A stretch of DNA of 64,000 nt. Source: Sphingobacteriales bacterium 16-39-50. GTDB taxonomy: Bacteria; Bacteroidota; Bacteroidia; Sphingobacteriales; Sphingobacteriaceae. Below, one piece after another: positions 35,654 to 44,978 of this stretch. The position numbers and the translations under genes are program-made. The DNA lies in assembly GCA_002257025.1 (NCBI GenBank), contig NCHA01000001.1, forward strand, positions 372,001-436,000. The letters run 5' to 3'. The stretch's first letter is position 1. Each line of letters opens with the position of its first letter. The notes beneath the pieces are model-generated. The model searched no databases. It was given only the letters and a program-made list of their open reading frames with translations, and was not told the DNA's origin.

Positions 35654-37033
35654 ATGGCAAAAATATTAATCATTGATGATGAGAGGGCAATCCGAAATAC
35701 TTTAAGAGAAATACTTGAATATGAAGAGTACCAGGTTGAAGATGTAGATAATGGAATCGATGCATTAGCACTGATCAGGAAAAATGAGTATGATCTGGTT
35801 CTTTGCGATATAAAAATGAATAAAATGGACGGTCTGGAGGTTCTTACTGAAGGACTTAAAATCCAGCCTGATCTGCCATTTATTATGATTTCTGGTCATG
35901 GGACAATTGAAACAGCAGTAGAAGCCAGTAAAAAGGGTGCCTATGACTTTATTTCTAAACCACCTGATCTTAATCGCTTACTGATAACGGTAAGGAATGC
36001 TTTAGAACGTAAAACTCTGGTAACAGAAACAAAAGTTTTAAAGCGTAAGGTAAGCAAGACACGTGAGATGCTGGGCAATTCAGCAGCTATTGAACGAATC
36101 AAAGCTACTATTGAAAGGGTTGCCCCTACTGATGCAAGGGTACTTATTACAGGAGCAAATGGAAGCGGAAAAGAGCTTGTGGCCCGCTGGCTACATGAAA
36201 AGTCAAATCGTGCCAACTCTGTACTTGTTGAGGTGAATTGTGCCGCAATACCATCAGAACTAATTGAAAGTGAGCTTTTTGGGCATGAGAAGGGATCTTT
36301 TACTTCAGCCATCAAACAAAGAATAGGAAAATTTGAACAGGCAAGCGGCGGCACTTTGTTTCTAGATGAAATCGGTGACATGAGTCTTTCAGCACAGGCA
36401 AAAGTTTTGCGTGCTCTTCAGGAAAATAAAGTAACGCGGGTTGGTGGCGAAAAAGAGATTGATGTAGATGTCAGGGTAATTGCTGCAACAAATAAGGACC
36501 TTCAAAAGGAAATTGAAGCAGGAAATTTCAGAATGGATTTATACCATCGCTTAAGTGTAATACTGATCCATGTACCCCATTTAACTGAAAGAAGGGAAGA
36601 TATACCACTTATTGCACAAAATTTCTGTGAAGAAATATGTAATGATTACGGAATGCCTGTTAAAAAAATAAGCGATTCGGCAATGATAGCATTACAGGAT
36701 ATGAACTGGACTGGTAATATCCGGGAGCTTCGCAATATGATTGAAAGACTAATCATTTTGAGTGATAAATTAATTACTGAAGCTGATGTTACCAATTATG
36801 CAAATCCATCTTCTTTTTCACCTGGATCTGAAAGTCCATCAGCAGCACCTCAACAAAATTTTGACCAATTCACAAACTTTCAAGAGTACAAAGATTTTGC
36901 AGAAAAGGACTATATCAAATACAAGCTGGAAAAAAATAACTGGAATGTGTCCAAAACAGCAGATGACATAGATATACAAAGAAGTCATCTATACAGTAAA
37001 ATTGAGAAATATGGCCTGAAAAGAGCAGATTAA
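35654..37033 (+). CDS. NtrC-family response regulator with AAA+ domain
   Basis: 459 residues. Receiver domain 1-120 with phospho-acceptor D52 (LCDIKM). AAA+ domain about 140-375 with Walker A GANGSGKE (about 166-174) and Walker B GGTLFLDEIGD. The C-terminal Fis-type helix-turn-helix is at about 425-459 (NWNVSKTADDIDIQRSHLYS). The loop that contacts sigma-54, normally GAFTGA, reads GSFTSA (about 214-219). Phosphorylation should trigger ATP-driven remodelling of a sigma-54 promoter complex, unless the altered loop has changed that role. No histidine kinase is adjacent. Confidence 0.92.
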   Translation: MAKILIIDDERAIRNTLREILEYEEYQVEDVDNGIDALALIRKNEYDLVLCDIKMNKMDGLEVLTEGLKIQPDLPFIMISGHGTIETAVEASKKGAYDFISKPPDLNRLLITVRNALERKTLVTETKVLKRKVSKTREMLGNSAAIERIKATIERVAPTDARVLITGANGSGKELVARWLHEKSNRANSVLVEVNCAAIPSELIESELFGHEKGSFTSAIKQRIGKFEQASGGTLFLDEIGDMSLSAQAKVLRALQENKVTRVGGEKEIDVDVRVIAATNKDLQKEIEAGNFRMDLYHRLSVILIHVPHLTERREDIPLIAQNFCEEICNDYGMPVKKISDSAMIALQDMNWTGNIRELRNMIERLIILSDKLITEADVTNYANPSSFSPGSESPSAAPQQNFDQFTNFQEYKDFAEKDYIKYKLEKNNWNVSKTADDIDIQRSHLYSKIEKYGLKRAD

Positions 37034-37088
37034 GCAGAAAGCTTAAAGCGAATCCAGCTTTATCCTTTCAGCTTTAAACTTTTAGCTT
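37033..37088. repeat. Mirror-inverted heptamer array between convergent genes
   Basis: Eight 7-mers from 37034: GCAGAAA, GCTTAAA, GCGAATC, CAGCTTT, ATCCTTT, CAGCTTT, AAACTTT, TAGCTTA. The right part is the reverse complement of an AAAGCTN-type word found in the left part. It starts at the regulator stop codon and ends two bases before the pntB stop. Confidence 0.82.
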
Positions 37089-37090
37089 AG

Positions 37091-38497
37091 CTAGAGTGTT
37101 TTTATTTCTGTTACAAGCTGCTGAAGCACCGATTTAGCATCTCCGAAAAGCATAGAAGATTTAGGCTGAAAGAAAAGTTCATTTTCGATTCCGGCATATC
37201 CGGGGTTCATGCTTCGCTTATTAATAATCGCCAGCTTAGCAAGTTCTACATCCAAGACAGGCATACCATAAATTGGAGATCCCGGATCTGTTTTTGCTGC
37301 GGGGTTGACCACATCATTGGCCCCCAAAATTAAGACAACATCAGTCATAGGAAATTCCTCATTTGCCTGTTCCATTTCAAGTAACCTTGCATAATCAACA
37401 TCCGCTTCGGCAAGTAGAACGTTCATATGACCTGGCATACGCCCTGCAACAGGATGAATAGCATAATTAACCTCCACTCCTTTATCACTCAGTAATTTTT
37501 CCAGCTCATGGCATACATGCTGAGCCTGAGCAACCGCAAGACCATAACCCGGCACTATCATTACCCGTTTAGCATAACTCATGACTACAGCAGAGTCGCT
37601 GATGCTGATTTCTTTATAAGCCCCCTGCTCCTTTCCTGAAGATCCGGCAGAAGAACCACCGAATGAACCTATCAATACATTGCTCAGCGGACGGTTCATT
37701 GCTTTACACATCAGAATTGTCAGAATAGTACCCGCAGAACCAACCAGAATACCACCTGTTAACATTACAGGATTATCATAGAGAAAACCTCCAAATGCAG
37801 CGGCGACCCCGGTAAATGAGTTTAATAATGAAATAACAACGGGCATATCGGCACCTCCAATTGGAAAAACGAAAAAGAGTCCGTAAACGATCGACAAGGC
37901 AAATATGACATAGAATAACGTACTGGCTGCTGTATCAAGGGAAATGATCAGATAAGCAGAAAGCGCAATTATTACACCGAAAATGACCAGATTTACGATA
38001 TGTTGCCCATTGAATGAAAAGTCTTTGATTTTTCCGTTCAATTTACCCCAGGCCACCATACTACCTGAAAATGAAACTGTTCCGATAATCAATCCAGCAA
38101 AAATAATCAGCAATATTCCACGATCAGCTGTAGCTCCTGACTGAACCTGATGAGAAAGATGGTCAAATTCTACAATGGAAATGAGTGCAGCACAGGCCCC
38201 TCCCATTCCGTTAAACAAACTCACCATTTCGGGCATAGCTGTCATTTTTACTCTCTTGGCAGCCATAGTACCCAAAATTGTACCAATAATTAATGCTGAA
38301 AAAATCCAGGCATAATTTCCAAGCTTAAGACCCTCTTCCTCATAAAGAAAGATTGTACCCAAAATAGAAACAGCCATACCAGCAGCAGCAATAAGATTAC
38401 CTTTTCTTGCACTCTCGGGATGACTTAACATCTTTAAACCAATAATGAAGGTTACGGAACCGATCAGGTAACAAATAATCAAGATATTTAATTCCAT
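37091..38497 (-). CDS. pntB: NAD(P) transhydrogenase subunit beta
   Basis: 468 residues. The N-terminal part (about 1-270) is a bundle of membrane helices forming half of the proton channel (domain II). The C-terminal part (about 290-468) is the NADP(H)-binding domain III, with GYGLAVAQAQHVCHELE and VLILGANDVVNPAA. The enzyme drives NADPH formation from NADH using the proton gradient. It is the last gene of a three-gene pnt set, 63 bases after the small alpha subunit. Confidence 0.96.
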   Translation of the reverse strand: MELNILIICYLIGSVTFIIGLKMLSHPESARKGNLIAAAGMAVSILGTIFLYEEEGLKLGNYAWIFSALIIGTILGTMAAKRVKMTAMPEMVSLFNGMGGACAALISIVEFDHLSHQVQSGATADRGILLIIFAGLIIGTVSFSGSMVAWGKLNGKIKDFSFNGQHIVNLVIFGVIIALSAYLIISLDTAASTLFYVIFALSIVYGLFFVFPIGGADMPVVISLLNSFTGVAAAFGGFLYDNPVMLTGGILVGSAGTILTILMCKAMNRPLSNVLIGSFGGSSAGSSGKEQGAYKEISISDSAVVMSYAKRVMIVPGYGLAVAQAQHVCHELEKLLSDKGVEVNYAIHPVAGRMPGHMNVLLAEADVDYARLLEMEQANEEFPMTDVVLILGANDVVNPAAKTDPGSPIYGMPVLDVELAKLAIINKRSMNPGYAGIENELFFQPKSSMLFGDAKSVLQQLVTEIKTL

Positions 38498-38560
38498 TGT
38501 ATTCTATTTCTGAATTTTATAAGGGTTGGATTAAAACTGATCTGACATAAATCAGGTTTA

Positions 38561-38869
38561 TTATTTCTTCTTTTTAAACATTTCAAGCATACGATCCGTC
38601 ACCACAAAACCACCCACAACATTTAAGGTACCCAGAATCACCGCAAGGAATCCCAGAATAAGGGCAAGCAAATTATCACTTTCGGCCTTTCCCATCACAA
38701 TAATAGCCCCTATTATAACCACTCCGTGAATTGCATTAGCACCACTCATCAATGGTGTATGTAAAACGCTCGGAACCCTGCCAATGACCTCAATTCCAAG
38801 AAATACACTCAGAATAACTATGTAAATCATTTGCTGATGCTGGCTAAGCCAGTTAAATATCTCATTCAT
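38561..38869 (-). CDS. pntAB: NAD(P) transhydrogenase subunit alpha, membrane part
   Basis: 102 residues with three hydrophobic segments, matching the separate membrane piece of the alpha subunit in the three-subunit transhydrogenases. It contributes helices to the proton channel together with PntB. The split from the NAD-binding part is a normal arrangement and not a frameshift: each part has its own start and stop, and they are 107 bases apart. Confidence 0.94.
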   Translation of the reverse strand: MNEIFNWLSQHQQMIYIVILSVFLGIEVIGRVPSVLHTPLMSGANAIHGVVIIGAIIVMGKAESDNLLALILGFLAVILGTLNVVGGFVVTDRMLEMFKKKK

Positions 38870-38922
38870 ATAATATATTGTCTAACAAATTTTGTGTTTA
38901 AGTGGTTTGAAGTAGTTTTAAA

Positions 38923-38985
38923 ACTTATTACCTACTACTTACAACTTACTACTTATTACTTATTACTTACAACTTACTACTTATT
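38923..38985. repeat. Heptamer repeat array (ACTTAYT-like)9 overlapping the pntAA 3' end
   Basis: Nine 7-mers in exact register: ACTTATT, ACCTACT, ACTTACA, ACTTACT, ACTTATT, ACTTATT, ACTTACA, ACTTACT, ACTTATT. The last two words contain the final codons and the TAG stop (38977-38979) of pntAA on the other strand. Confidence 0.92.
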
Positions 38986-40107
38986 ACCCGTCAATTCCTT
39001 CACCCTGTCATTACACACTTCACCATTATTACTTATGCATGTACCTTTCACAAGATCATCTTCAAAATTTAAATTGAGTTGTCCCTCTTTACCGATGATG
39101 AGCTGCAGAAAGTTTAAAATATTCTTTCCATATAATTTACTTGCATCAGATGGCATTGTGCCCTGCAGGTTTGAATTGCCAATGATGGTTACATTTTTAT
39201 ACACGACGGTTTCACGGTCTTTGGTTCTGGTTGTATTACCTCCAGTGATCGATGCCAGATCGATAATAAGAGAACCAGGCTTCATATTATCCAAAATACT
39301 GTCGGGTATTAGAATTGGAGCCTTTTTGCCCGGAATCTGTGCGGTTGTTATGATTACATCAGCCTTTGATGCAACCTCGGCGATCCTTGCCTGTTGTTTT
39401 TGTTTATATTCTTCGGTTTGATCAACTGCATAACCACCGGCCTTTGAAGCATCGAGGGCGCCTTCAACTTCTATAAACTTAGCACCCAGACTCATCACTT
39501 CTTCTTTAACAGCCGGGCGGGTATCAAAAACTTCAACTACAGCACCTAAACGTTTTGCTGTCGCGATTGCCTGGAGTCCGGCAACTCCTGCTCCCAGTAT
39601 CATCACTTTTGCAGGTGCTATACTTCCTGCAGCGGTCATAAACATCGGGAAATACTTGGGAAGTTGCATTGCAGCCAGAATCACAGCTTTATAGCCTGCA
39701 ATATTAGCCTGAGAACTAAGTATATCCATACTTTGCGCTCTAGTTGTACGGGGCAGCATATCCATACTAAAAGTGGTGAATCCTTGCTCCGCCCATTTCT
39801 TAATTAATTCGAAATTGGCCAGCGGATTAAAAACACCCAATATTACAGCTGATTTTTTGGCTTTGTTAAGATCATCCTCAGTTAGGGGATGGATACTTAA
39901 TAAAATATCTGAATTTTTTAAAACATTCTCTCTTGAACTGATCTCCGCACCCTGTTCAGAATAGAGTGTGTCAGGAGCAAATGCATTTGCGCCGCAATTG
40001 CTTTCGGCTAATACATTTATATTTTGTTTCTTCAGGACTGAAATGTGTTCGGGAATTAATGATACCCGTGTTTCCGGGGAGGGCTCAAGCAAAATACCAA
40101 TAGTCAT
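38977..40107 (-). CDS. pntAA: NAD(P) transhydrogenase subunit alpha, NAD-binding part
   Basis: 376 residues. Alanine-dehydrogenase/PNT N- and C-terminal domains with the nucleotide-binding loop MILGAGVAGLQAIATAKRLGA (residue run at about 170-190), and the mobile RQD-type loop region near SMDMLPRTTRAQSMD. This soluble domain I binds NAD(H) on the cytoplasmic side of the transhydrogenase. It is the first gene of the pnt set. Its last codons (N-K-stop) are read from the heptamer array. Confidence 0.95.
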   Translation of the reverse strand: MTIGILLEPSPETRVSLIPEHISVLKKQNINVLAESNCGANAFAPDTLYSEQGAEISSRENVLKNSDILLSIHPLTEDDLNKAKKSAVILGVFNPLANFELIKKWAEQGFTTFSMDMLPRTTRAQSMDILSSQANIAGYKAVILAAMQLPKYFPMFMTAAGSIAPAKVMILGAGVAGLQAIATAKRLGAVVEVFDTRPAVKEEVMSLGAKFIEVEGALDASKAGGYAVDQTEEYKQKQQARIAEVASKADVIITTAQIPGKKAPILIPDSILDNMKPGSLIIDLASITGGNTTRTKDRETVVYKNVTIIGNSNLQGTMPSDASKLYGKNILNFLQLIIGKEGQLNLNFEDDLVKGTCISNNGEVCNDRVKELTGNK

Positions 40108-40283
40108 GAATTCTTGTAATAATTATAAAGTGATTATTTCCCAAAATAGAAAAAAAAATTAGCTATAAAGAAAGCTGCATTAAAAAAATTACAAATATTT
40201 TAAGCTGAGGATCAGGCACATGCTATCAGACTAATCAGGATGATGAAATCATTTATGTCGAATAAAATTTGAGCTTAATAAAC

Positions 40284-40291
40284 TATATTTG
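40284..40291 (+). promoter_or_regulatory. -7 promoter box TATATTTG for lepA
   Basis: Exact TAnnTTTG nine bases before the ATG; the mRNA leader should be about five bases. Confidence 0.62.
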
Positions 40292-40299
40292 CGCCTCAA

Positions 40300-42087
40300 A
40301 TGAAGTATATACGTAACTTTTGCATAATTGCTCATATTGATCACGGTAAAAGCACTTTAGCTGACCGTCTTCTGGAGTATACTAATACAATCACCCAGCG
40401 TGAATCCCAGGCTCAACTGCTTGATGATATGGATTTGGAACGTGAGCGCGGGATTACCATTAAGAGTCATGCAATCCAAATGGATTACATTCAGGATGGT
40501 CAGCCCTATGTTCTTAATCTGATTGACACACCGGGTCATGTGGATTTTTCCTATGAAGTTTCCCGCTCGATTGCTGCCTGTGAAGGTGCATTATTAATTG
40601 TGGATGCATCACAGGGAATACAAGCGCAGACCATATCCAATTTATATCTGGCACTTGAGCACGATCTGGAAATTATTCCAATCCTGAACAAGATGGACCT
40701 TCCTGGAGCTATGCCCGAGGAAGTGAAAGACCAGATCATTGAGCTGATTGGTTGTAAACGTGAAGAAATTATTCCGGCTTCAGGCAAAACCGGCTTAGGT
40801 GTAGATAACATCTTAAAAGCTATAGTTGAACGTATTCCTGCTCCAAAAGGTAATCCGGACGGAGAACTGCAGGCCCTGATATTCGACTCTGTTTTCAATT
40901 CATTCAGGGGTATCATTGCATATTATAAGGTACTTAATGGAGAGATCCGTAAGGGCGATAAGGTGAAATTTGTAGCAACCGATAAGGATTATATCGCAGA
41001 AGAAGTAGGCACCTTAAAGTTAACTCAAAAACCAAAGGATGTCATTAAAACCGGGGATGTAGGTTATATCATTTCGGGAATAAAAGAAGCACGTGAGGTT
41101 AAGGTCGGAGATACGATTACTCATAAAGATAAGCCAAGTTCAGAACCAATTAAAGGTTTTGAAGAAGTAAAACCAATGGTATTTGCCGGTATCTATCCGG
41201 TTGATACAGATGAGTACGAAGAACTTCGTGAAAGCATGCACAAACTGCAGCTTAATGATGCTTCTATCGTTTTCGAACCTGAGTCATCAGCGGCTTTAGG
41301 ATTTGGTTTCCGTTGCGGTTTCCTGGGTATGCTCCACATGGAGATTATTCAGGAGCGACTTGAAAGAGAGTTCGACATGACAGTGATTACCACTGTTCCG
41401 AACGTATCCTATAAGGCATTTACTTCTAAAGGTCTGGAGATTGATGTACATAACCCATCCGACCTGCCCGATCCAAGTAAACTGGATCATGTTGAAGAAC
41501 CATATATTAAGGCCAATATTATCACTAAATCTGAATTTGTAGGGCCAATTATGTCGCTCTGTATTCAGAAACGTGGCACAATAATCAATCAATCCTATTT
41601 AACATCCGACCGGGTTGAGCTGATCTTTGAAATGCCAATGGGCGAAATTGTATTTGATTTTTATGATCGCCTGAAAACAATCTCCAAAGGATACGCTTCA
41701 TTTGATTATCATCAGATTGGTTACCGGCAGTCTGACCTGGTTCGTTTGGATATACTCTTAAACAGTGAACCTGTTGATGCTCTTTCCTCATTGATTCATA
41801 GAACGAACTCCTATAATTTCGGAAAAAAGATTTGTGAAAAGCTTCGGGAATTGATTCCGCGCCAGCAGTTTGAGATTATTATTCAGGCATCCATCGGAGC
41901 GAAAATTATTGCCCGTGAAACCGTAAAAGCCTTACGTAAAGATGTAACTGCGAAATGTTATGGTGGTGATATTTCAAGGAAACGTAAGCTTCTTGAAAAG
42001 CAGAAAAAAGGTAAAAAGCGAATGAGACAGGTAGGTAATGTCGAAATACCTCAAACAGCCTTCATGGCAGTGCTGAAATTAGATTAA
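40300..42087 (+). CDS. lepA: Elongation factor 4 (LepA)
   Basis: 595 residues, full length. The P-loop is AHIDHGKST (11-19), with DTPGH and NKMD (G3, G4) following. EF-G-like domains II, III and V come next, and the LepA-specific C-terminal domain ends in a lysine/arginine-rich tail ([16 protein letters not shown]). This ribosomal GTPase back-translocates or remodels stalled ribosomes. Its promoter box is almost at the start codon. Confidence 0.97.
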   Translation: MKYIRNFCIIAHIDHGKSTLADRLLEYTNTITQRESQAQLLDDMDLERERGITIKSHAIQMDYIQDGQPYVLNLIDTPGHVDFSYEVSRSIAACEGALLIVDASQGIQAQTISNLYLALEHDLEIIPILNKMDLPGAMPEEVKDQIIELIGCKREEIIPASGKTGLGVDNILKAIVERIPAPKGNPDGELQALIFDSVFNSFRGIIAYYKVLNGEIRKGDKVKFVATDKDYIAEEVGTLKLTQKPKDVIKTGDVGYIISGIKEAREVKVGDTITHKDKPSSEPIKGFEEVKPMVFAGIYPVDTDEYEELRESMHKLQLNDASIVFEPESSAALGFGFRCGFLGMLHMEIIQERLEREFDMTVITTVPNVSYKAFTSKGLEIDVHNPSDLPDPSKLDHVEEPYIKANIITKSEFVGPIMSLCIQKRGTIINQSYLTSDRVELIFEMPMGEIVFDFYDRLKTISKGYASFDYHQIGYRQSDLVRLDILLNSEPVDALSSLIHRTNSYNFGKKICEKLRELIPRQQFEIIIQASIGAKIIARETVKALRKDVTAKCYGGDISRKRKLLEKQKKGKKRMRQVGNVEIPQTAFMAVLKLD

Positions 42088-42171
42088 TTTAACTATTTCG
42101 CATTACGCGAATTGCAAAATTTATATGTTAATAAGCCACTAATTGTTAATAAAAACCATATTTTAATAAAA

Positions 42172-43050
42172 ATGCAGTTACTCGACGGAAAATTTGTTTC
42201 AGAGAAACTAAAAGAAAGAATCGCAATTGAGGCGGCCGAAATTTTGAAGAATACAGGGCGTAAGCCCCATCTGGTAGCCATCCTTGTCGGGCATGATGGA
42301 GGTTCAGAAACCTATGTTGCAAGTAAAATAAAAAACTGCGAAAAGGTAGGTTTTAATTCAACTTTATATCGCTTTGAGAATACAATCACCGAAGAAGAAC
42401 TACTTCATAAAATTGATGAGGTAAATAAAGATCCTGAAACAGATGGTATCCTTGTTCAGCTTCCTCTTCCAAAACATATCTCTGCAGATAAAGTCACCGA
42501 AAAAATATCTCCTGAAAAAGATGTGGACGGCTTCCATCCGGTTAATCTCGGCAGGATGCAGCGTAACCTTCCCTCCTTTTTACCGGCAACTCCATACGGT
42601 ATTTTACTAATGCTTCAGGAATATGGAATCGATACAGCCGGCAAACATTGTGTGGTTGTTGGCAGAAGTAATATTGTAGGTTCACCGATGAGCATTTTAA
42701 TGGCAAGGAATACAAATCCTGGAAATTGCACTGTTACAATCTGTCACAGTAAAACCCCGGATATTAAAAAATATAGTCTGGATGCGGATATACTAATTGT
42801 TGCAATCGGTAAAAAGAATTTCATTACCGCCGACATGGTTAAAGAAGGTGCTATTGTGATTGATGTTGGTATGAATCGCGAGACTTCCTCAGAGACCAAA
42901 TCAGGTTTCAAACTTTACGGTGATGTAGATTTTGAACATGTAGCACCCAAAAGCTCCTGGATCACTCCCGTTCCTGGCGGTGTGGGTTTGATGACCATCG
43001 TAGGCTTACTGAAAAACACCCTTGCTTCTGCAAAAAAAGAAATTTATTAA
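42172..43050 (+). CDS. folD: Bifunctional methylene-THF dehydrogenase/cyclohydrolase
   Basis: 292 residues from the ATG at 42172 ([13 protein letters not shown]). The in-frame ATG 20 codons upstream gives an extension unlike the family and is not used here. Catalytic features: [14 protein letters not shown] with the key lysine, and the NADP-binding [10 protein letters not shown]. It interconverts 5,10-methylene- and 10-formyl-tetrahydrofolate for purine and methionine-initiator synthesis. It begins 84 bases after lepA. Confidence 0.95.
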   Translation: MQLLDGKFVSEKLKERIAIEAAEILKNTGRKPHLVAILVGHDGGSETYVASKIKNCEKVGFNSTLYRFENTITEEELLHKIDEVNKDPETDGILVQLPLPKHISADKVTEKISPEKDVDGFHPVNLGRMQRNLPSFLPATPYGILLMLQEYGIDTAGKHCVVVGRSNIVGSPMSILMARNTNPGNCTVTICHSKTPDIKKYSLDADILIVAIGKKNFITADMVKEGAIVIDVGMNRETSSETKSGFKLYGDVDFEHVAPKSSWITPVPGGVGLMTIVGLLKNTLASAKKEIY

Positions 43051-43083
43051 TTACACGTAATATAATTATAAATTATACGTAAT
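43050..43083. promoter_or_regulatory. Paired operator-like repeats before the toxin-antitoxin genes
   Basis: ATTACACGTAAT (43050-43061) and ATTATACGTAAT (43072-43083) are near-identical half-palindromic elements spaced 22 bases, two helical turns, just upstream of the -7 box. This fits autoregulation by the antitoxin (inference). Confidence 0.55.
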
Positions 43084-43089
43084 AAATAT

Positions 43090-43097
43090 TATTTTTG
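43090..43097 (+). promoter_or_regulatory. -7 promoter box TATTTTTG for the toxin-antitoxin pair
   Basis: Exact TAnnTTTG, 25 bases before the antitoxin start and seven bases after the paired operator-like repeats. Confidence 0.55.
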
Positions 43098-43121
43098 TGT
43101 AAAAACAGAGAGGGGTTTATT

Positions 43122-43376
43122 ATGAATGCTAAATTAACGCTTAGCTTTAATGAAGAAGTCATCAATAAAGCAAAAAAGTATGCAGAAGAAAACGACATTA
43201 GTCTATCAAGGCTCATAGAATTTCTTTTAACAAAAGTTACCTCAACTGATTACCAATCCCTCGAAGAATACCCTATAGCTGATTGGGTAAATCTGATTGC
43301 CGAAGGTAAAGCTGAATATCAGACTAAAAGAAGTAGAAAATCAGCTAAAAAGGAATTTTTCGATTCAAAAAAATGA
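43122..43376 (+). CDS. Antitoxin of a type II toxin-antitoxin system (DUF6364-like)
   Basis: 84 residues from the ATG at 43122 (MNAKLTLSF). The N-terminal strand-helix-helix (about 1-45; NEEVINKAKKYAEENDISLSRL split across helices) is a ribbon-helix-helix DNA-binding fold as in DUF6364 antitoxins. The C-terminal tail is charged and probably wraps the toxin. The stop overlaps the toxin start as ATGA. Paired repeats at 43050-43083 look like its own operator. Family name is from pattern recognition; role is supported by context. Confidence 0.82.
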   Translation: MNAKLTLSFNEEVINKAKKYAEENDISLSRLIEFLLTKVTSTDYQSLEEYPIADWVNLIAEGKAEYQTKRSRKSAKKEFFDSKK

Positions 43377-43792
43377 ATATTTTCCTGGATGCTAATATTC
43401 TGGTTTCTGTATTGAACAAGGAATATCCCACTTTTACAAATTCAGCGAGAATATTAAGTCTGGCCGGAAACAAAAAATTCTGTTTACTGACTTCCCCTCT
43501 ATGCCTTGCTATCGCCTATTATTTTGCAGAAAAAAAGCATAAGAGCATTTTGGCAAAGTCCAAAATAAAAATACTTTCAGAGCACATAAGCTTTGCAGCA
43601 AATTCATCTGAAGCTGTTTTGAAATGTATAGCTAATCCTTCAATTCATGATTTTGAGGATGGGCTAGAGTATTATGCTGCCCTTGAAAGTAAGTGTGACT
43701 GCATCATTACTGAAGATAAAACAGACTTCTATTTTTCTGAAATTGAAGTACTGAACAGTGAAGAATTCTGTAAAAAATACCTTTTCAAATAA
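43373..43792 (+). CDS. PIN-domain toxin (VapC-like)
   Basis: 139 residues. PIN-nuclease features: an N-terminal aspartate in IFLDANILVSV (D6), a mid-protein acidic residue in IHDFEDGLEYYAA, and aspartates in CDCIITEDKTDF near the end. Together they would bind Mg2+/Mn2+ for RNA cleavage. It overlaps the antitoxin gene by four bases. VapC-type toxins often cut tRNA or rRNA; the target here is unknown. Confidence 0.87.
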   Translation: MNIFLDANILVSVLNKEYPTFTNSARILSLAGNKKFCLLTSPLCLAIAYYFAEKKHKSILAKSKIKILSEHISFAANSSEAVLKCIANPSIHDFEDGLEYYAALESKCDCIITEDKTDFYFSEIEVLNSEEFCKKYLFK

Positions 43793-43802
43793 GATTAGAA
43801 AT

Positions 43803-44132
43803 TTACCAAAACTTCCACCAGGGTTTTGAAATTCCGATATATAGTCCGTCCTCTCTCAGTTCAACAGGATAGGTATCAATATAATTACCTTGTCCTTCGG
43901 CACCACGACCAGTTTTAAGATCAAATTCATGCCGGTGGTAAGGACATACCAGCTTACCTGAAACACACCAGCCATTACTAAGTTCAGCACCAGCATGGGG
44001 GCATTTACTTTGCACAGCATAAAATTCATTTCCTGTCTTCACTATACATAGTTTTCTTCCCGATACCTGCACAGTTCTGATAAAATCTTCAGAAGTTGTG
44101 ATGCTTTTGGGAAGTATATTGATCCAGTTCAT
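43803..44132 (-). CDS. Stand-alone Rieske [2Fe-2S] ferredoxin-like protein
   Basis: 109 residues, no signal peptide. The Rieske cluster ligands are C44-x-H46 (SKCPHAGAEL) and C63-x-x-H66 (LVCPYHRHEF). It resembles the small NirD/ferredoxin-type Rieske proteins that pass electrons to oxygenases or reductases, but no partner gene is adjacent. It lies tail to tail with the toxin gene. Confidence 0.92.
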   Translation of the reverse strand: MNWINILPKSITTSEDFIRTVQVSGRKLCIVKTGNEFYAVQSKCPHAGAELSNGWCVSGKLVCPYHRHEFDLKTGRGAEGQGNYIDTYPVELREDGLYIGISKPWWKFW

Positions 44133-44199
44133 ATTAAAATTGAATTGTCAGGATTATGTCTCTATCTGTTTTGCACAAGGCTGATCTCTTAAACTTAAG

Positions 44200-44207
44200 T
44201 ATATTTG
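44200..44207 (+). promoter_or_regulatory. -7 promoter box TATATTTG for queE
   Basis: Exact TAnnTTTG, 17 bases before the queE ATG. Confidence 0.6.
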
Positions 44208-44223
44208 CGCTCTAAATTACAAA

Positions 44224-44847
44224 ATGGCACATCAAATTCCATCCGACGGCACCTTATTACCATTAATGGAAGAGTTCTATACCATACAGGGTGAAGGATT
44301 TCATTCCGGAAAAGCAGCCTATTTTATTCGTTTGGGTGGTTGTGATGTGGGTTGTCACTGGTGTGATGTGAAGGAAAGCTGGGATGCAGAATTGCACCCT
44401 TTAACTTATACGGATCAAATTGTAAAAAATGCCGAAAAATACCCCGGCAAAGCAGTAGTAGTGACAGGTGGTGAACCTCTTATCTATAATCTGGACTATC
44501 TTACATCAGAATTACAGAAAAGAGGAATCAAAACATTTATTGAAACCTCTGGGGCCTATCCCCTTTCGGGCACCTGGGACTGGATTTGTCTTTCACCAAA
44601 GAAATTCAAAGCCCCGCGTCCGGATATCGCTCCACTGGCCGGTGAATTAAAAGTAATCGTGTTTAATAAAAGTGATTTCAAATGGGCAGAGGATTATGCG
44701 GCTACAGTATCCGAAGGATGTAAACTATACCTGCAGCCTGAATGGTCAAAATCATCAGAGGTAATCCCACTAATCATCGATTATGTTATGGAGAACCCAA
44801 AATGGGAAATCTCTCTTCAGACTCATAAATATCTTAACATTCCCTGA
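44224..44847 (+). CDS. queE: 7-carboxy-7-deazaguanine synthase
   Basis: 207 residues. The radical-SAM 4Fe-4S ligands are C40-x3-C44-x2-C47 (GGCDVGCHWCD), preceded by EFYTIQGEGFHSGK, typical of QueE; VVTGGEP is the SAM-binding glycine motif. QueE turns 6-carboxytetrahydropterin into 7-carboxy-7-deazaguanine on the way to preQ0 and queuosine. No other que gene is in the window. Confidence 0.95.
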   Translation: MAHQIPSDGTLLPLMEEFYTIQGEGFHSGKAAYFIRLGGCDVGCHWCDVKESWDAELHPLTYTDQIVKNAEKYPGKAVVVTGGEPLIYNLDYLTSELQKRGIKTFIETSGAYPLSGTWDWICLSPKKFKAPRPDIAPLAGELKVIVFNKSDFKWAEDYAATVSEGCKLYLQPEWSKSSEVIPLIIDYVMENPKWEISLQTHKYLNIP

Positions 44848-44978
44848 TTCTTCTTTAATTCAGATTAATGGCGGTTATTTGACATAATTATAGACCGATT
44901 TTTTTATTGATGCTTAATAAACAATAGGCTTAATACAGAATATTTTCTACCTTCATACAAAGGGAAAGTCTGATAAGA

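Noticed and set aside
38923-38985. CRISPR-like array
   Set aside because: The unit is 7 bp with no spacers and no cas genes are present; it is a simple tandem repeat.
38561-40107. Possible frameshift splitting pntA
   Set aside because: Separate NAD-binding and membrane parts of the alpha subunit are normal in three-subunit transhydrogenases; each has its own start and stop.
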